A stretch of DNA of 21,555 nucleotides from assembly GCA_933822405.4 (NCBI GenBank), contig CAKOGP040001741.1, positions 1 to 21,555 of the forward strand, in the 5' to 3' direction. Below, one piece after another: positions 8,574 through 19,180 of the stretch (position 1 is the first letter of the stretch; each line of letters starts with the position of its first letter). Both the position numbers and the translations under genes were made by a program. Under the pieces are notes generated by a model. That model made no database searches and was not told the origin of the DNA. It saw only the letters and a program-made list of their open reading frames with translations. The DNA is from Cylindrotheca closterium. Lineage: Eukaryota > Bacillariophyta > Bacillariophyceae > Bacillariales > Bacillariaceae.

Positions 8574-11500
8574 TTATCTTCGTCCCTTTCTCTTGATTCT
8601 CTTTCGATGGTATGTATCCTGGGTACTCTTCTTGCAGGTTTCTGTATTCAGTGCAAAAGATACCATGTCCCGTCCGGTTGCCCCAACAAATGCACGTTTC
8701 TGGCTCGTCTTCATGGCCAAGGCTTTCCTTTCAAAGAGCTCTTGATCAATTGCCTCCAGTTTTGACGTAACAAAATTGACGTCATCCTGACTCATGCAAT
8801 TTCGGTCAATGTCCTTGAATTTTTGGAAATTATATGCTCTTTTTTTTTGACATTGCTCCTTTGGTTGTTGGGAACACAACTGGTTCATGTTGAAGGCTAG
8901 TGTAGTAGTTCTGTCGCCCTCTTCATCGTCGCTCTCTTCATCCTGTGCAAAATCGCTGTTTCCGTAGTCTGAGGGTGAACACGTTTCAACAGTATGGTAT
9001 GCGTTTGTTTGACTTGGAGATTCGCTAAAGGTTCCAGTATCAGGATACTCATTCAGCGTGTAATTCCAACAATGTGGGATGGGGCTGAGATATATATCCA
9101 TCAAGTCTTCAATGGTTGATTTGCAACAACTAGCTTTTGCAAATATCCGTGGATACATAGTAGTTTGGTCCGGACTCGTAATACTTTTCAACAAGGATTG
9201 CGTCTTCACCACTATTCCAAAATGTTCTTTCTTCTGGAGTTCACCAAAGTTGTGAGTGATTTCCTCATAACCTTGTTTAAAAGCGTAATAAGCATAATCT
9301 GAGCGCCAGCGACATGCAAAATCGTTGATGTCATAATGGTGCTCCAACGCTATCAAGTGTCTACAGGGGATACCATACTGATGTCCAAACCCACAAGAAC
9401 AAGTCAGCACTACCCTGGACGTGTCGTTGGTGCATGCTTTAACATCCAACTTATGAGCTGTGCGAAACTTTGGTCGTCCCTTCACGCCTGGTGGACAGCG
9501 GACTAACGTTGAGGGGGGTCCTGCACAAATAAGAAAGAACGCTTTTGATGACAGTTGTACAATGGTGTATTTGTCAAGAGCTTCATCCATTTGTTCAATG
9601 ATAACAGAAGTGGCAATTGGCACCAACTTTTGAATACATTCTGTGTTGTGCACCGTACACCCTGCGGAAACATACAGTGGTGTAGAGTTTGACAGGCGCA
9701 TTTGGGTATACTCCCTGTCATGATTTTGAATATCCATATGCGCTGACATGTTGGAAGCCAAAGTCTTCATATTATTTTGGGGCTGTGCTGCCATAGCACT
9801 GTGCTTTGCTGCGTAGTTCATGCCCTCTGTGGCATTAGTAGTGTATTCGTGTAAGCATCGAACCTTCTGCTTACAATGGAAGGCAAACTGTTGGTCATCA
9901 AGTGTAAGAATGTGATTTAGGATCCATCTAACACATTTTTCTGCAGCTTTGTCCCCAACAAAGCGCCGGAGAACTTGGTTTGTTTGGAGCTCTTGTAGCA
10001 GTAAAGCCTTGGACAATTCGAACTCCTTCTTGCTCCGACATGAAGTTCCATCAATCCAGGATCTAACCCACCGCCTCAACTCCAGTAGAATTGCCTGTCC
10101 ATTAGATGGATTCTTTACCTTGCTATCTTTCGGGCCGTGTTTTAGGAATGTTTTTTCTATGAGATGATGTCCGCATCTACCGCAAATTGCATTCTTCACA
10201 TAACGAAAGATGGTCTGATCGACAGCATTGTACTCACTTGCATCGCCGTCGGTCAACATGAGGTGCACTCGTTTCAGGTTTTCTACACCAAGCATTGCCG
10301 GTAAAGCCTCTAAGAATATCCAACGGTAGAAAGCTTGTGACTCATTTGGCATGAAAACATGGATAACAACAAACGCCTTCCCAAACCTGTCCCTACCGCA
10401 AATGAGCAGAAGTGGGCGTCCTTCATTATTGGTCTTGTGAGTAGTATCGATGAAGAGTACTTCTGGGAATCAAAGGAACTGACGGTAGTTGTTCTCATCC
10501 ATCCATGCTGCTCCAAGCATAACTAGGTTTCCAGAGAGATAAATTGTGTGCTGAAGAGTCTTCATGTGCTCCTCTGCTTCAGATACCAGTGTTCCCATAG
10601 GGGCAACGGTTTTTAGGCCTGCTTCCACCTAATGTGACCTGGCAAACAAATTTTTCTCTTTTTGTTCAATGGAGACGTTGGAAATGGAGTACAAGCCTCT
10701 TGGTGCTTGCTGCTTTGTGGCCATTGTCTCCTTTACACCACAGATGCCATCAGTTCCGCTCTTCTTCTGCTGGGGCAAACAGGCATCTTCGTTGGAATTT
10801 AGGAGCTCCACATTGGAAGAATCTGCTACAGCAATGGTTCTGCCACTACCAAGCTTCAAGGATGCTGCTTTGATAGCCTTGGCTTCAATTGCCTCTAGCC
10901 TTTCATGAATGAATTCAGTCCGTGTCAATTGGTCGTCAACAGTCAACGTGGATGTGAAGTGACAAAACTGTTGCCGTATCATTGGGGCTGCAGCGGCTTG
11001 AATCACTGTGCGCCTTGCAGCCAGACCACCGCGACCCATTAGCGGCGGACTTACAATAGGTATAACCGCAGGTCTTCTCTTTTCCAAATCAAAGTTTGTG
11101 TTGCCACTGGCAGCTGCTGCAATTTTGTTTGTTCTGGATTGGCTGAATTGGGACAGTACCTTGGCCCGTTGCTTATATTGTTGTGCAGAAAGGAAAAGCG
11201 ATCTGTTCCTATCCCTTGATACCATAAAACTCCCTTCTGCTAGTTTGTCCACGCTTAAGTTGGCAACATTTTTAGCATGTACAATAGAATGCACGTCCTC
11301 CTGCTGCGGAATTCTTGGGCATGCGGGAATAGAGACATAGCCGTGCTTCAACTCAAGAAGCATCTTCCGAGATTGAGTACCAGTAACTGCTGCCTTCTGT
11401 TGAGCAATGACGGCTTGTCGAGCTACTTTTGTGAGGGTGTGTGCCTTTATTGGTAACTCGACCGCCGGTTTTGCATGATATCTATGGACTGTGCTTCCAG

Positions 11501-12065
11501 TACAGGAAACATAGATGTAGGATGGTTCACTTGCCTTTTTGCTCTTGTGAATACGCAGTCGCAGTCGGCAGGGGCAAAGCTTGTCTCCTGTGGTGTCCTT
11601 TGAAGTATGTGTAGCACGGGGTTGCGTTAGGCCATCTGGACGATTCCTTAAGCGATCATGGGGGTAGGACTTGTGTCGGTACTGGAGAAGGACCCCCTTT
11701 TCATTATATTGCTCTGAGTCTTGTAATTTTGTCCCATGATATGGCTTTGATCTATAACAAGCCAACCAGCCTTTTGAGACGTCATATATGAATTCGCTTC
11801 CATGCTTGAGACCAATTACTTTCAAATGGTGAAGCAAATCTTTCAGACCTTTTTTGGTGGGTGGCCATTGCTTTGGATCAAATTTTGCAGCTCTTGTTTC
11901 AATGGCGTTGGTGACAAACGAGAACAAATCAGCAGATTCACCATCATAATCTACAAGACCGTCAAAGGGGAGCTTGGCGCACCATGTTCGTGCTTCAGCA
12001 ACTTTGATTTGTAGTCCTTCTTCCAATTCTTCCTGGGTGAGATCTGACGCATTTTCTAAAGACAT
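8574..12065 (-). pseudogene. MULE transposase (DDE, SWIM zinc finger) with two premature stops
   Basis: One continuous frame of about 1163 codons runs from ATG 12065 to the stop at 8574, broken only by TAG at 10629-10631 and TGA at 10470-10472. Order of parts: N-terminal region with a Cys/His cluster (LCPCRLRLRIH ... VSCTG ... HRYHAK, about residues 165-200), like the WRKY/GCM-type DNA-binding fingers of MULE transposases; catalytic core with D540 in FIDTTHKTN, D606 in LMLTDGDAS, a CxxC-x-HH motif at 628-634 and E747 in TTNATEGMN; SWIM finger CSCGFGHQYGIPCRHL; acidic tail and basic C terminus. The TGA sits eight codons before the first catalytic Asp, so the upstream product would lack the active site. 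No splice pair removes both stops while keeping the conserved block. Confidence 0.9.
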
Positions 12066-12273
12066 TGAAAAGGATGGGGGGGAAGGGGAAGGTAGTGCTA
12101 CTAGTATGCTTGTTTCACAGGAAATTTATTTCAATTTCACTCCAGTTACTTTGATGATTTGCGGAGCGCCAAGTCCGAATTCAATTTTGGCGCCAATGTC
12201 TTTTGCCAGTCAAAGAAGTCGGCTAGGAGTCAGACAGACGACTGTCAATCCACTTGGACCGATCAAACAGTCC

Positions 12274-12323
12274 TGGCAGGCGCGTGACCGGCCGGCAACA
12301 TTTGGGTCGCTCTAACAGGGTCG
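12274..12323 (-). repeat. Right terminal inverted repeat of the MULE
   Basis: Its reverse complement aligns with 6347-6396 at 46 of 50 positions without gaps. The transposase start codon lies about 210 bp inside it, leaving room for a promoter in or next to the repeat, as is usual for MULEs. Confidence 0.9.
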
Positions 12324-12355
12324 TTCCGAATAAAAATTACTTGCTTTGCAATGTG

Positions 12356-12865
12356 TGTTGGGATATGACGAAATATGAGTTTTTACGTTTCAAAAGAAAC
12401 TATTCAAGTACGAGGTTTTCGACACGTGCGATCGGACTTTGATCGTGCACGATGTCGGGATTCGACGCAAGTATGCCGGATGCAAGTCTGTTGGACAATC
12501 TGTATCCACACAAACAGGAAAAGATCCTGTACAAGTGGAATATTGATGTTGTGTACGATGCAGTAGGGAATAATGCAAGATATCCCAAAGTACTGCATTC
12601 AACACAGAATTGTCGTAGAAGTTGAATCGAGTTCTGTAAACAAGGGATTTTCCAAGGGAAAATCGTCGAACTCACTTTTGTGATTGAATCATCATTCAAG
12701 CCAAACATTAATCAAATAGGAACAATTTCACTCAAAGTATACCTAGACACAGGAGAACTATTGTCGTGAAAGTGTTGTACAATCGATTACGAATTTAGAT
12801 TGCAGAGAGTTTGTTCTGAGAGCTAAAGGCACTCACAATAGAGCACATTTTGCTTTATTCTAACA
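12356..12865 (+). repeat. LTR1 (outer left)
   Basis: This LTR carries the first set of variants in its 5' part (for example ACGTTTCAAAAG, TACGAGG, CGGACTTT) and the same 3' part as LTR2-4. It is therefore best read as the original 5' LTR. Confidence 0.93.
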
Positions 12866-12947
12866 TTCAATCACAAAAGGCAACAAAACAAATTTACGTC
12901 AAGAACAGCACTGCCTTATCTACAAAGGAGTGAGTGATTCGTTGACT

Positions 12948-13702
12948 ATGGGACGTTCTTCATCCTGTGGAGGAAAGGGACGTGTGACTCCTCAGAAAGT
13001 CAAGAGCAATTCGAGTTCAACAGTTGTGAAACATCTATTTTCAACAAAAGATGAAAACGATGGAAAGGCAAGATTGTCGCCAAAGAAAGAGTGCTTGACT
13101 ATATCCAAGCTTCTGGAATGAAATGTTCCGAAGACATGGTGAAATCAATTTGAGATGGAGAGTCGATCGACTTCAATGCGATCGCTCCAACATTGAATTC
13201 TCCAACTCAAACTGACGCTGTTGCAAGAGAAACAGAGATGGCTCAAAACAAGATTCTCTGTTCTGCAAAGCTTGACGAGAACATGCAAAGATCAGCCTAC
13301 TTCAAAACAAACAGAACTGTGAAATCAAATATCATGCTTAAGTTTGTGACAAAAGCGATGGATATCAAGCTTTGAGGTGAAGCCGATTTCACCACTACTC
13401 TTGACGATCCAATCGAACTCTTGAAACGTATTGAACAATTCATGAAGAAGAGTGCTGATGCTGAGTATGATTTCTTGGATTTCTGGGAAGCCAATCAAAA
13501 GTTCTTTGCTATGAAGCAAGGAACAACCAAAAACTTGATGCATTTCAAGGAACGATTCTTGAGACAGGCTGAAGTCCTGCAAGATCTATATGGTGTTGCC
13601 TGGTTCCGAAAGTTTGCAGTCAAGACGAAAGCGTATGCTGCTATTGATAGCACCGATACTACTGCTAGAGACAAGTTCAAGGATGATATCTTTGAAGCAG
13701 TT
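12948..13702 (+). pseudogene. Truncated Ty1/copia-like gag, copy 1
   Basis: The N-terminal part reads from ATG 12948 in one frame, ending at TGA 13136; the better-conserved continuation (KERVLDYIQASGMKCSED onward) lies in another frame, so there is a frameshift near 13040-13090. In that second frame are TGA at 13151-13153 and at 13373-13375. The clearest part, 13376-13702, codes DDPIELLKRIEQFMKKS ... FWEANQKFFAMK ... LMHFKERFLRQAEVLQDLYG, like the helical gag capsid region of copia elements. The protein runs straight into the next LTR at 13703 with no pol. Gag would form the virus-like particle of the retrotransposon; this copy cannot make it. Confidence 0.75.
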
Positions 13703-14212
13703 TGTTGGGATATGACGAAATATGAGTTTTTACGTTCCAAAAGAAACTATTCAAGTACAAGGTTTTCGACACGTGCGATCGAAATTTGATCGTGCAAGAT
13801 GTCGGGATTTGACGCAAGTCTGCCGGGCGCAAGTCTGTGGGACAATCTGTATCCACACAAACAGGAAAAGATCCTGTACAAGTGGAATATTGATATTGTG
13901 TACAATGCAGTAGGGAATAATGCAAGATATCCCAAAGTACTGCATTCAACACAGAATTGTCGTAGAAGTTGAATCGAGTTCTGTAAACAAGGGATTTTCC
14001 AAGGGAAAATCGTCGAACTCACTTTTGTGATTGAATCATCATTCAAGCCAAACATTAATCAAATAGGAACAATTTCACTCAAAGTATACCTAGACACAGG
14101 AGAACTATTGTCGTGAAAGTGTTGTACAATCGATTACGAATTTAGATTGCAGAGAGTTTGTTCTGAGAGCTAAAGGCACTCACAATAGAGCACATTTTGC
14201 TTTATTCTAACA
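13703..14212 (+). repeat. LTR2 (inner, chimeric)
   Basis: Its 5' part matches LTR5 and its 3' part matches LTR1, with the switch somewhere between 13904 and about 14040. Confidence 0.93.
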
Positions 14213-14294
14213 TTCAATCACAAAAGGCAACAAAACAAATTTACGTCAAGAACAGCACTGCCTTATCTACAAAGGAGTGAGTGATTCGTTGACT

Positions 14295-15049
14295 ATGGGA
14301 CGTTCTTCATCCTGTGGAGGAAAGGGACGTGTGACTCCTCAGAAAGTCAAGAGCAATTCGAGTTCAACAGTTGTGAAACATCTATTTTCAACAAAAGATG
14401 AAAACGATGGAAAGGCAAGATTGTCGCCAAAGAAAGAGTGCTTGACTATATCCAAGCTTCTGGAATGAAATGTTCCGAAGACATGGTGAAATCAATTTGA
14501 GATGGAGAGTCGATCGACTTCAATGCGATCGCTCCAACATTGAATTCTCCAACTCAAACTGACGCTGTTGCAAGAGAAACAGAGATGGCTCAAAACAAGA
14601 TTCTCTGTTCTGCAAAGCTTGACGAGAACATGCAAAGATCAGCCTACTTCAAAACAAACAGAACTGTGAAATCAAATATCATGCTTAAGTTTGTGACAAA
14701 AGCGATGGATATCAAGCTTTGAGGTGAAGCCGATTTCACCACTACTCTTGACGATCCAATCGAACTCTTGAAACGTATTGAACAATTCATGAAGAAGAGT
14801 GCTGATGCTGAGTATGATTTCTTGGATTTCTGGGAAGCCAATCAAAAGTTCTTTGCTATGAAGCAAGGAACAACCAAAAACTTGATGCATTTCAAGGAAC
14901 GATTCTTGAGACAGGCTGAAGTCCTGCAAGATCTATATGGTGTTGCCTGGTTCCGAAAGTTTGCAGTCAAGACGAAAGCGTATGCTGCTATTGATAGCAC
15001 CGATACTACTGCTAGAGACAAGTTCAAGGATGATATCTTTGAAGCAGTT
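14295..15049 (+). pseudogene. Truncated copia-like gag, copy 2
   Basis: It is the same sequence as copy 1, shifted by 1347 bp, with the same frameshift, the same two TGA codons (14498-14500, 14720-14722) and the same abrupt join to the following LTR. Confidence 0.75.
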
Positions 15050-15559
15050 TGTTGGGATATGACGAAATATGAGTTTTTACGTTCCAAAAGAAACTATTCA
15101 AGTACAAGGTTTTCGACACGTGCGATCGAAATTTGATCGTGCAAGATGTCGGGATTTGACGCAAGTCTGCCGGGCGCAAGTCTGTGGGACAATCTGTATC
15201 CACACAAACAGGAAAAGATCCTGTACAAGTGGAATATTGATATTGTGTACAATGCAGTAGGGAATAATGCAAGATATCCCAAAGTACTGCATTCAACACA
15301 GAATTGTCGTAGAAGTTGAATCGAGTTCTGTAAACAAGGGATTTTCCAAGGGAAAATCGTCGAACTCACTTTTGTGATTGAATCATCATTCAAGCCAAAC
15401 ATTAATCAAATAGGAACAATTTCACTCAAAGTATACCTAGACACAGGAGAACTATTGTCGTGAAAGTGTTGTACAATCGATTACGAATTTAGATTGCAGA
15501 GAGTTTGTTCTGAGAGCTAAAGGCACTCACAATAGAGCACATTTTGCTTTATTCTAACA
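15050..15559 (+). repeat. LTR3 (inner, chimeric)
   Basis: I found no difference from LTR2 by eye. Confidence 0.93.
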
Positions 15560-15641
15560 TTCAATCACAAAAGGCAACAAAACAAATTTACGTCAAGAAC
15601 AGCACTGCCTTATCTACAAAGGAGTGAGTGATTCGTTGACT

Positions 15642-16396
15642 ATGGGACGTTCTTCATCCTGTGGAGGAAAGGGACGTGTGACTCCTCAGAAAGTCAAGAG
15701 CAATTCGAGTTCAACAGTTGTGAAACATCTATTTTCAACAAAAGATGAAAACGATGGAAAGGCAAGATTGTCGCCAAAGAAAGAGTGCTTGACTATATCC
15801 AAGCTTCTGGAATGAAATGTTCCGAAGACATGGTGAAATCAATTTGAGATGGAGAGTCGATCGACTTCAATGCGATCGCTCCAACATTGAATTCTCCAAC
15901 TCAAACTGACGCTGTTGCAAGAGAAACAGAGATGGCTCAAAACAAGATTCTCTGTTCTGCAAAGCTTGACGAGAACATGCAAAGATCAGCCTACTTCAAA
16001 ACAAACAGAACTGTGAAATCAAATATCATGCTTAAGTTTGTGACAAAAGCGATGGATATCAAGCTTTGAGGTGAAGCCGATTTCACCACTACTCTTGACG
16101 ATCCAATCGAACTCTTGAAACGTATTGAACAATTCATGAAGAAGAGTGCTGATGCTGAGTATGATTTCTTGGATTTCTGGGAAGCCAATCAAAAGTTCTT
16201 TGCTATGAAGCAAGGAACAACCAAAAACTTGATGCATTTCAAGGAACGATTCTTGAGACAGGCTGAAGTCCTGCAAGATCTATATGGTGTTGCCTGGTTC
16301 CGAAAGTTTGCAGTCAAGACGAAAGCGTATGCTGCTATTGATAGCACCGATACTACTGCTAGAGACAAGTTCAAGGATGATATCTTTGAAGCAGTT
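15642..16396 (+). pseudogene. Truncated copia-like gag, copy 3
   Basis: It is the same sequence and the same defects as copy 1, shifted by 2694 bp. Confidence 0.75.
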
Positions 16397-16906
16397 TGTT
16401 GGGATATGACGAAATATGAGTTTTTACGTTCCAAAAGAAACTATTCAAGTACAAGGTTTTCGACACGTGCGATCGAAATTTGATCGTGCAAGATGTCGGG
16501 ATTTGACGCAAGTCTGCCGGGCGCAAGTCTGTGGGACAATCTGTATCCACACAAACAGGAAAAGATCCTGTACAAGTGGAATATTGATATTGTGTACAAT
16601 GCAGTAGGGAATAATGCAAGATATCCCAAAGTACTGCATTCAACACAGAATTGTCGTAGAAGTTGAATCGAGTTCTGTAAACAAGGGATTTTCCAAGGGA
16701 AAATCGTCGAACTCACTTTTGTGATTGAATCATCATTCAAGCCAAACATTAATCAAATAGGAACAATTTCACTCAAAGTATACCTAGACACAGGAGAACT
16801 ATTGTCGTGAAAGTGTTGTACAATCGATTACGAATTTAGATTGCAGAGAGTTTGTTCTGAGAGCTAAAGGCACTCACAATAGAGCACATTTTGCTTTATT
16901 CTAACA
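16397..16906 (+). repeat. LTR4 (inner, chimeric)
   Basis: I found no difference from LTR2 by eye. Confidence 0.93.
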
Positions 16907-16988
16907 TTCAATCACAAAAGGCAACAAAACAAATTTACGTCAAGAACAGCACTGCCTTATCTACAAAGGAGTGAGTGATTCGTTGACT

Positions 16989-17743
16989 ATGGGACGTTCT
17001 TCATCCTGTGGAGGAAAGGGACGTGTGACTCCTCAGAAAGTCAAGAGCAATTCGAGTTCAACAGTTGTGAAACATCTATTTTCAACAAAAGATGAAAACG
17101 ATGGAAAGGCAAGATTGTCGCCAAAGAAAGAGTGCTTGACTATATCCAAGCTTCTGGAATGAAATGTTCCGAAGACATGGTGAAATCAATTTGAGATGGA
17201 GAGTCGATCGACTTCAATGCGATCGCTCCAACATTGAATTCTCCAACTCAAACTGACGCTGTTGCAAGAGAAACAGAGATGGCTCAAAACAAGATTCTCT
17301 GTTCTGCAAAGCTTGACGAGAACATGCAAAGATCAGCCTACTTCAAAACAAACAGAACTGTGAAATCAAATATCATGCTTAAGTTTGTGACAAAAGCGAT
17401 GGATATCAAGCTTTGAGGTGAAGCCGATTTCACCACTACTCTTGACGATCCAATCGAACTCTTGAAACGTATTGAACAATTCATGAAGAAGAGTGCTGAT
17501 GCTGAGTATGATTTCTTGGATTTCTGGGAAGCCAATCAAAAGTTCTTTGCTATGAAGCAAGGAACAACCAAAAACTTGATGCATTTCAAGGAACGATTCT
17601 TGAGACAGGCTGAAGTCCTGCAAGATCTATATGGTGTTGCCTGGTTCCGAAAGTTTGCAGTCAAGACGAAAGCGTATGCTGCTATTGATAGCACCGATAC
17701 TACTGCTAGAGACAAGTTCAAGGATGATATCTTTGAAGCAGTT
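16989..17743 (+). pseudogene. Truncated copia-like gag, copy 4
   Basis: It is the same sequence and the same defects as copy 1, shifted by 4041 bp, and it joins LTR5 directly. Confidence 0.75.
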
Positions 17744-18254
17744 TGTTGGGATATGACGAAATATGAGTTTTTACGTTCCAAAAGAAACTATTCAAGTACA
17801 AGGTTTTCGACACGTGCGATCGAAATTTGATCGTGCAAGATGTCGGGATTTGACGCAAGTCTGCCGGGCGCAAGTCTGTGGGACAATCTGTATCCACACA
17901 AACAGGAAAAGATCCTGTACAAGTGGAATATTGATATTGTGTACAATGCAGTAGGGAATAATGCAAGATATCCCAAAGTACTGCATTCAACACAGAATTG
18001 TCGTAGAAGTTGAATCGAGTTCTGTAAACAAGGGATTTTCCAAGGGAAAATCGTCGAACTCACTTTTGTGATTGAATCATCAATTCAAGCCAAACATTAA
18101 TCAAATAGGAACAATTTCACTCAAAGTATACCTAGACACAGGAGAACTATTGTCGTGAAAGTGTTGTACAGTCAATTCCGAATTTAGATTGCAGAGAGTT
18201 TGTTCTGAGCGCTAAAGGCACTCACGATAGAGCACATTTTGCTTTATTCTAACA
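17744..18254 (+). repeat. LTR5 (outer right)
   Basis: Its 5' part is as in LTR2-4, but its 3' part has private variants: one inserted A (CATCAATTCAAG near 18082), ACAGTCAATTCCG, GAGCGCTAAAG and CACGATAG. It is best read as the original 3' LTR. Confidence 0.93.
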
Positions 18255-18675
18255 CTCTTCCCTTCTATGATCAGAGCCAGTCAATTGATCACACACTACA
18301 AGTCACAAGGCGTCCTTACATCCACTTGATTCTCCATTCAACTTCAGAGGTGGTTCTTGACGCAATGGGCGATGCAAGGATATCGTCCATTAGACTGGAC
18401 GGAACGGCTCAAGCCGTCTGATGTTGATCCTTTCACGGATCGCATCTGTGCGCTATTCTGTAATCAAATTCTTTTTGCTTTGCGTTCTGTCTCCTCAAGT
18501 TTTCATTGATCTTGTACTGTCTCTTTTTGCTTATTTGGACTCTTCTGTCTCCTCAAGTTTTTATTGATCTTGTACTGTCTCTCTTGTCTTATTTGGACTC
18601 TTCCCTTCAGACGGCTTCTCCATTCGCGGAAGCTGAGAGAAGCAGTCGGCAATCGCGTTATCAAAGAATAATACA
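18255..18675. repeat. Non-coding flank with a 58-bp tandem duplication (18487-18602)
   Basis: Two copies of a 58-bp T-rich unit start CTGTCTCCTCAAG at 18487 and 18545 and end TTATTTGGACTCTT; they differ at a few bases. No gene is supported in the rest of this stretch. Confidence 0.8.
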
Positions 18676-18924
18676 TCATATAAAAGAGTAATACATCATT
18701 GTGAGTTCAAGTTTTGTGAAATTTTTGTAGCCAGAACGACGCGCAACAATATCATCAATCAAAGGCAAGGGGTATACTTTTTGCTTGACAGTCTTTTTCA
18801 GCTGTCTGAGATCGCTGATCCATTGCACCCTACCGTCCTTCTTTGGAATGATGAATGTTGGCGACGCCCATTCTTGCACCTCCTGTCCTTCAGGATAATA
18901 TTCTTCCTGTATTGATCGTTCCAT
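18676..18924 (-). pseudogene. Ty3/gypsy reverse transcriptase fragment
   Basis: The minus strand reads EWASPTFIIPKKDGR, then a WISDLRQL block, YPLPLIDDI and GYKNFTKLELTMMYYSF, which is the N-terminal part of a Ty3/gypsy reverse transcriptase (fingers/palm before the catalytic YVDD box). It stops where a short duplication (ATGATGTATTA twice, 18668-18707) meets unrelated sequence, so most of pol is missing. The upstream frame (19496 to about 18930, minus) is shifted relative to it, so a frameshift separates any 5' gag-pol part. The element was transcribed leftward. Confidence 0.85.
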
Positions 18925-19180
18925 TGTTGATTTTCTTCAGCTTGATAATCGTGTTCTTGATGCTGGTACTGCTTGGCACTTGGCATTCCACCATACGACA
19001 TTCCGTCTTGGTTACATTCAGGAACGCTGCCTTCCGCAGCAAAGCTTTCAGCTTCTTGATTGTAGTGCGACTCAGCAGAGTAGTTTTGACTGTGTTGTTG
19101 CGTGGTGTGAAACTGGTTGAAAATCTGAAAGGATCGAGGTTTTTCGATCAAATCAAACGGCGATTGCTTGTGTGTGTGTT
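18925..19180 (-). pseudogene. Probable 5' continuation of the gypsy gag-pol relic
   Basis: The minus strand is open in more than one frame here and carries Gln/His-rich or Lys-rich readings. I cannot decide which was the original frame, and no protease motif (DTG/DSG) is visible. It is assigned to the element only because it abuts the reverse transcriptase fragment without a break. Confidence 0.35.

Larger units (their letters stand above)
6347..12323. mobile_element. Mutator-like DNA transposon (MULE), ~5.98 kb, decayed
   Basis: It is bounded by a 50-bp inverted repeat (6347-6396 and 12274-12323, 46 of 50 identical) and contains a MULE-family transposase transcribed leftward from just inside the right end, plus a second gene transcribed rightward from the left part. 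The two genes converge with about 25 bp between their stop codons (8548 and 8574). MULEs move by cut and paste using a DDE transposase that binds the inverted repeats. Both genes are interrupted, so this copy should be non-autonomous. I could not find a convincing 8-11 bp target-site duplication, so the outer limits could be off by some bases. Confidence 0.85.
12356..18254 (+). mobile_element. Head-to-tail array: five LTRs and four truncated copia-type gag units, period 1347 bp
   Basis: The order is LTR1-gag-LTR2-gag-LTR3-gag-LTR4-gag-LTR5. LTRs of 510-511 bp begin TGTTGGGATATG and end TTATTCTAACA (5'-TG...CA-3'); each internal part is 837 bp. The inner units look identical by eye, while LTR1 and LTR5 differ from each other at about 17 positions plus one indel. 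There is no pol and no polypurine tract. The bases before LTR1 (ATGTG) and after LTR5 (CTCTT) do not match, so no target duplication remains. The array starts 33 bp outside the MULE. Confidence 0.93.

Noticed and set aside
10500..10640. Splicing as an explanation for the two stops in the MULE transposase
   Set aside because: CATTAG at 10629 resembles an acceptor, but the second stop (10470) lies next to the conserved FPEVLFID block and no donor/acceptor pair skips it without losing conserved sequence.
12356..18063. Minus-strand open frames (81-102 codons) repeated in every LTR/gag unit
   Set aside because: They are shadows of the LTR and gag sequence, repeated only because the unit is repeated.
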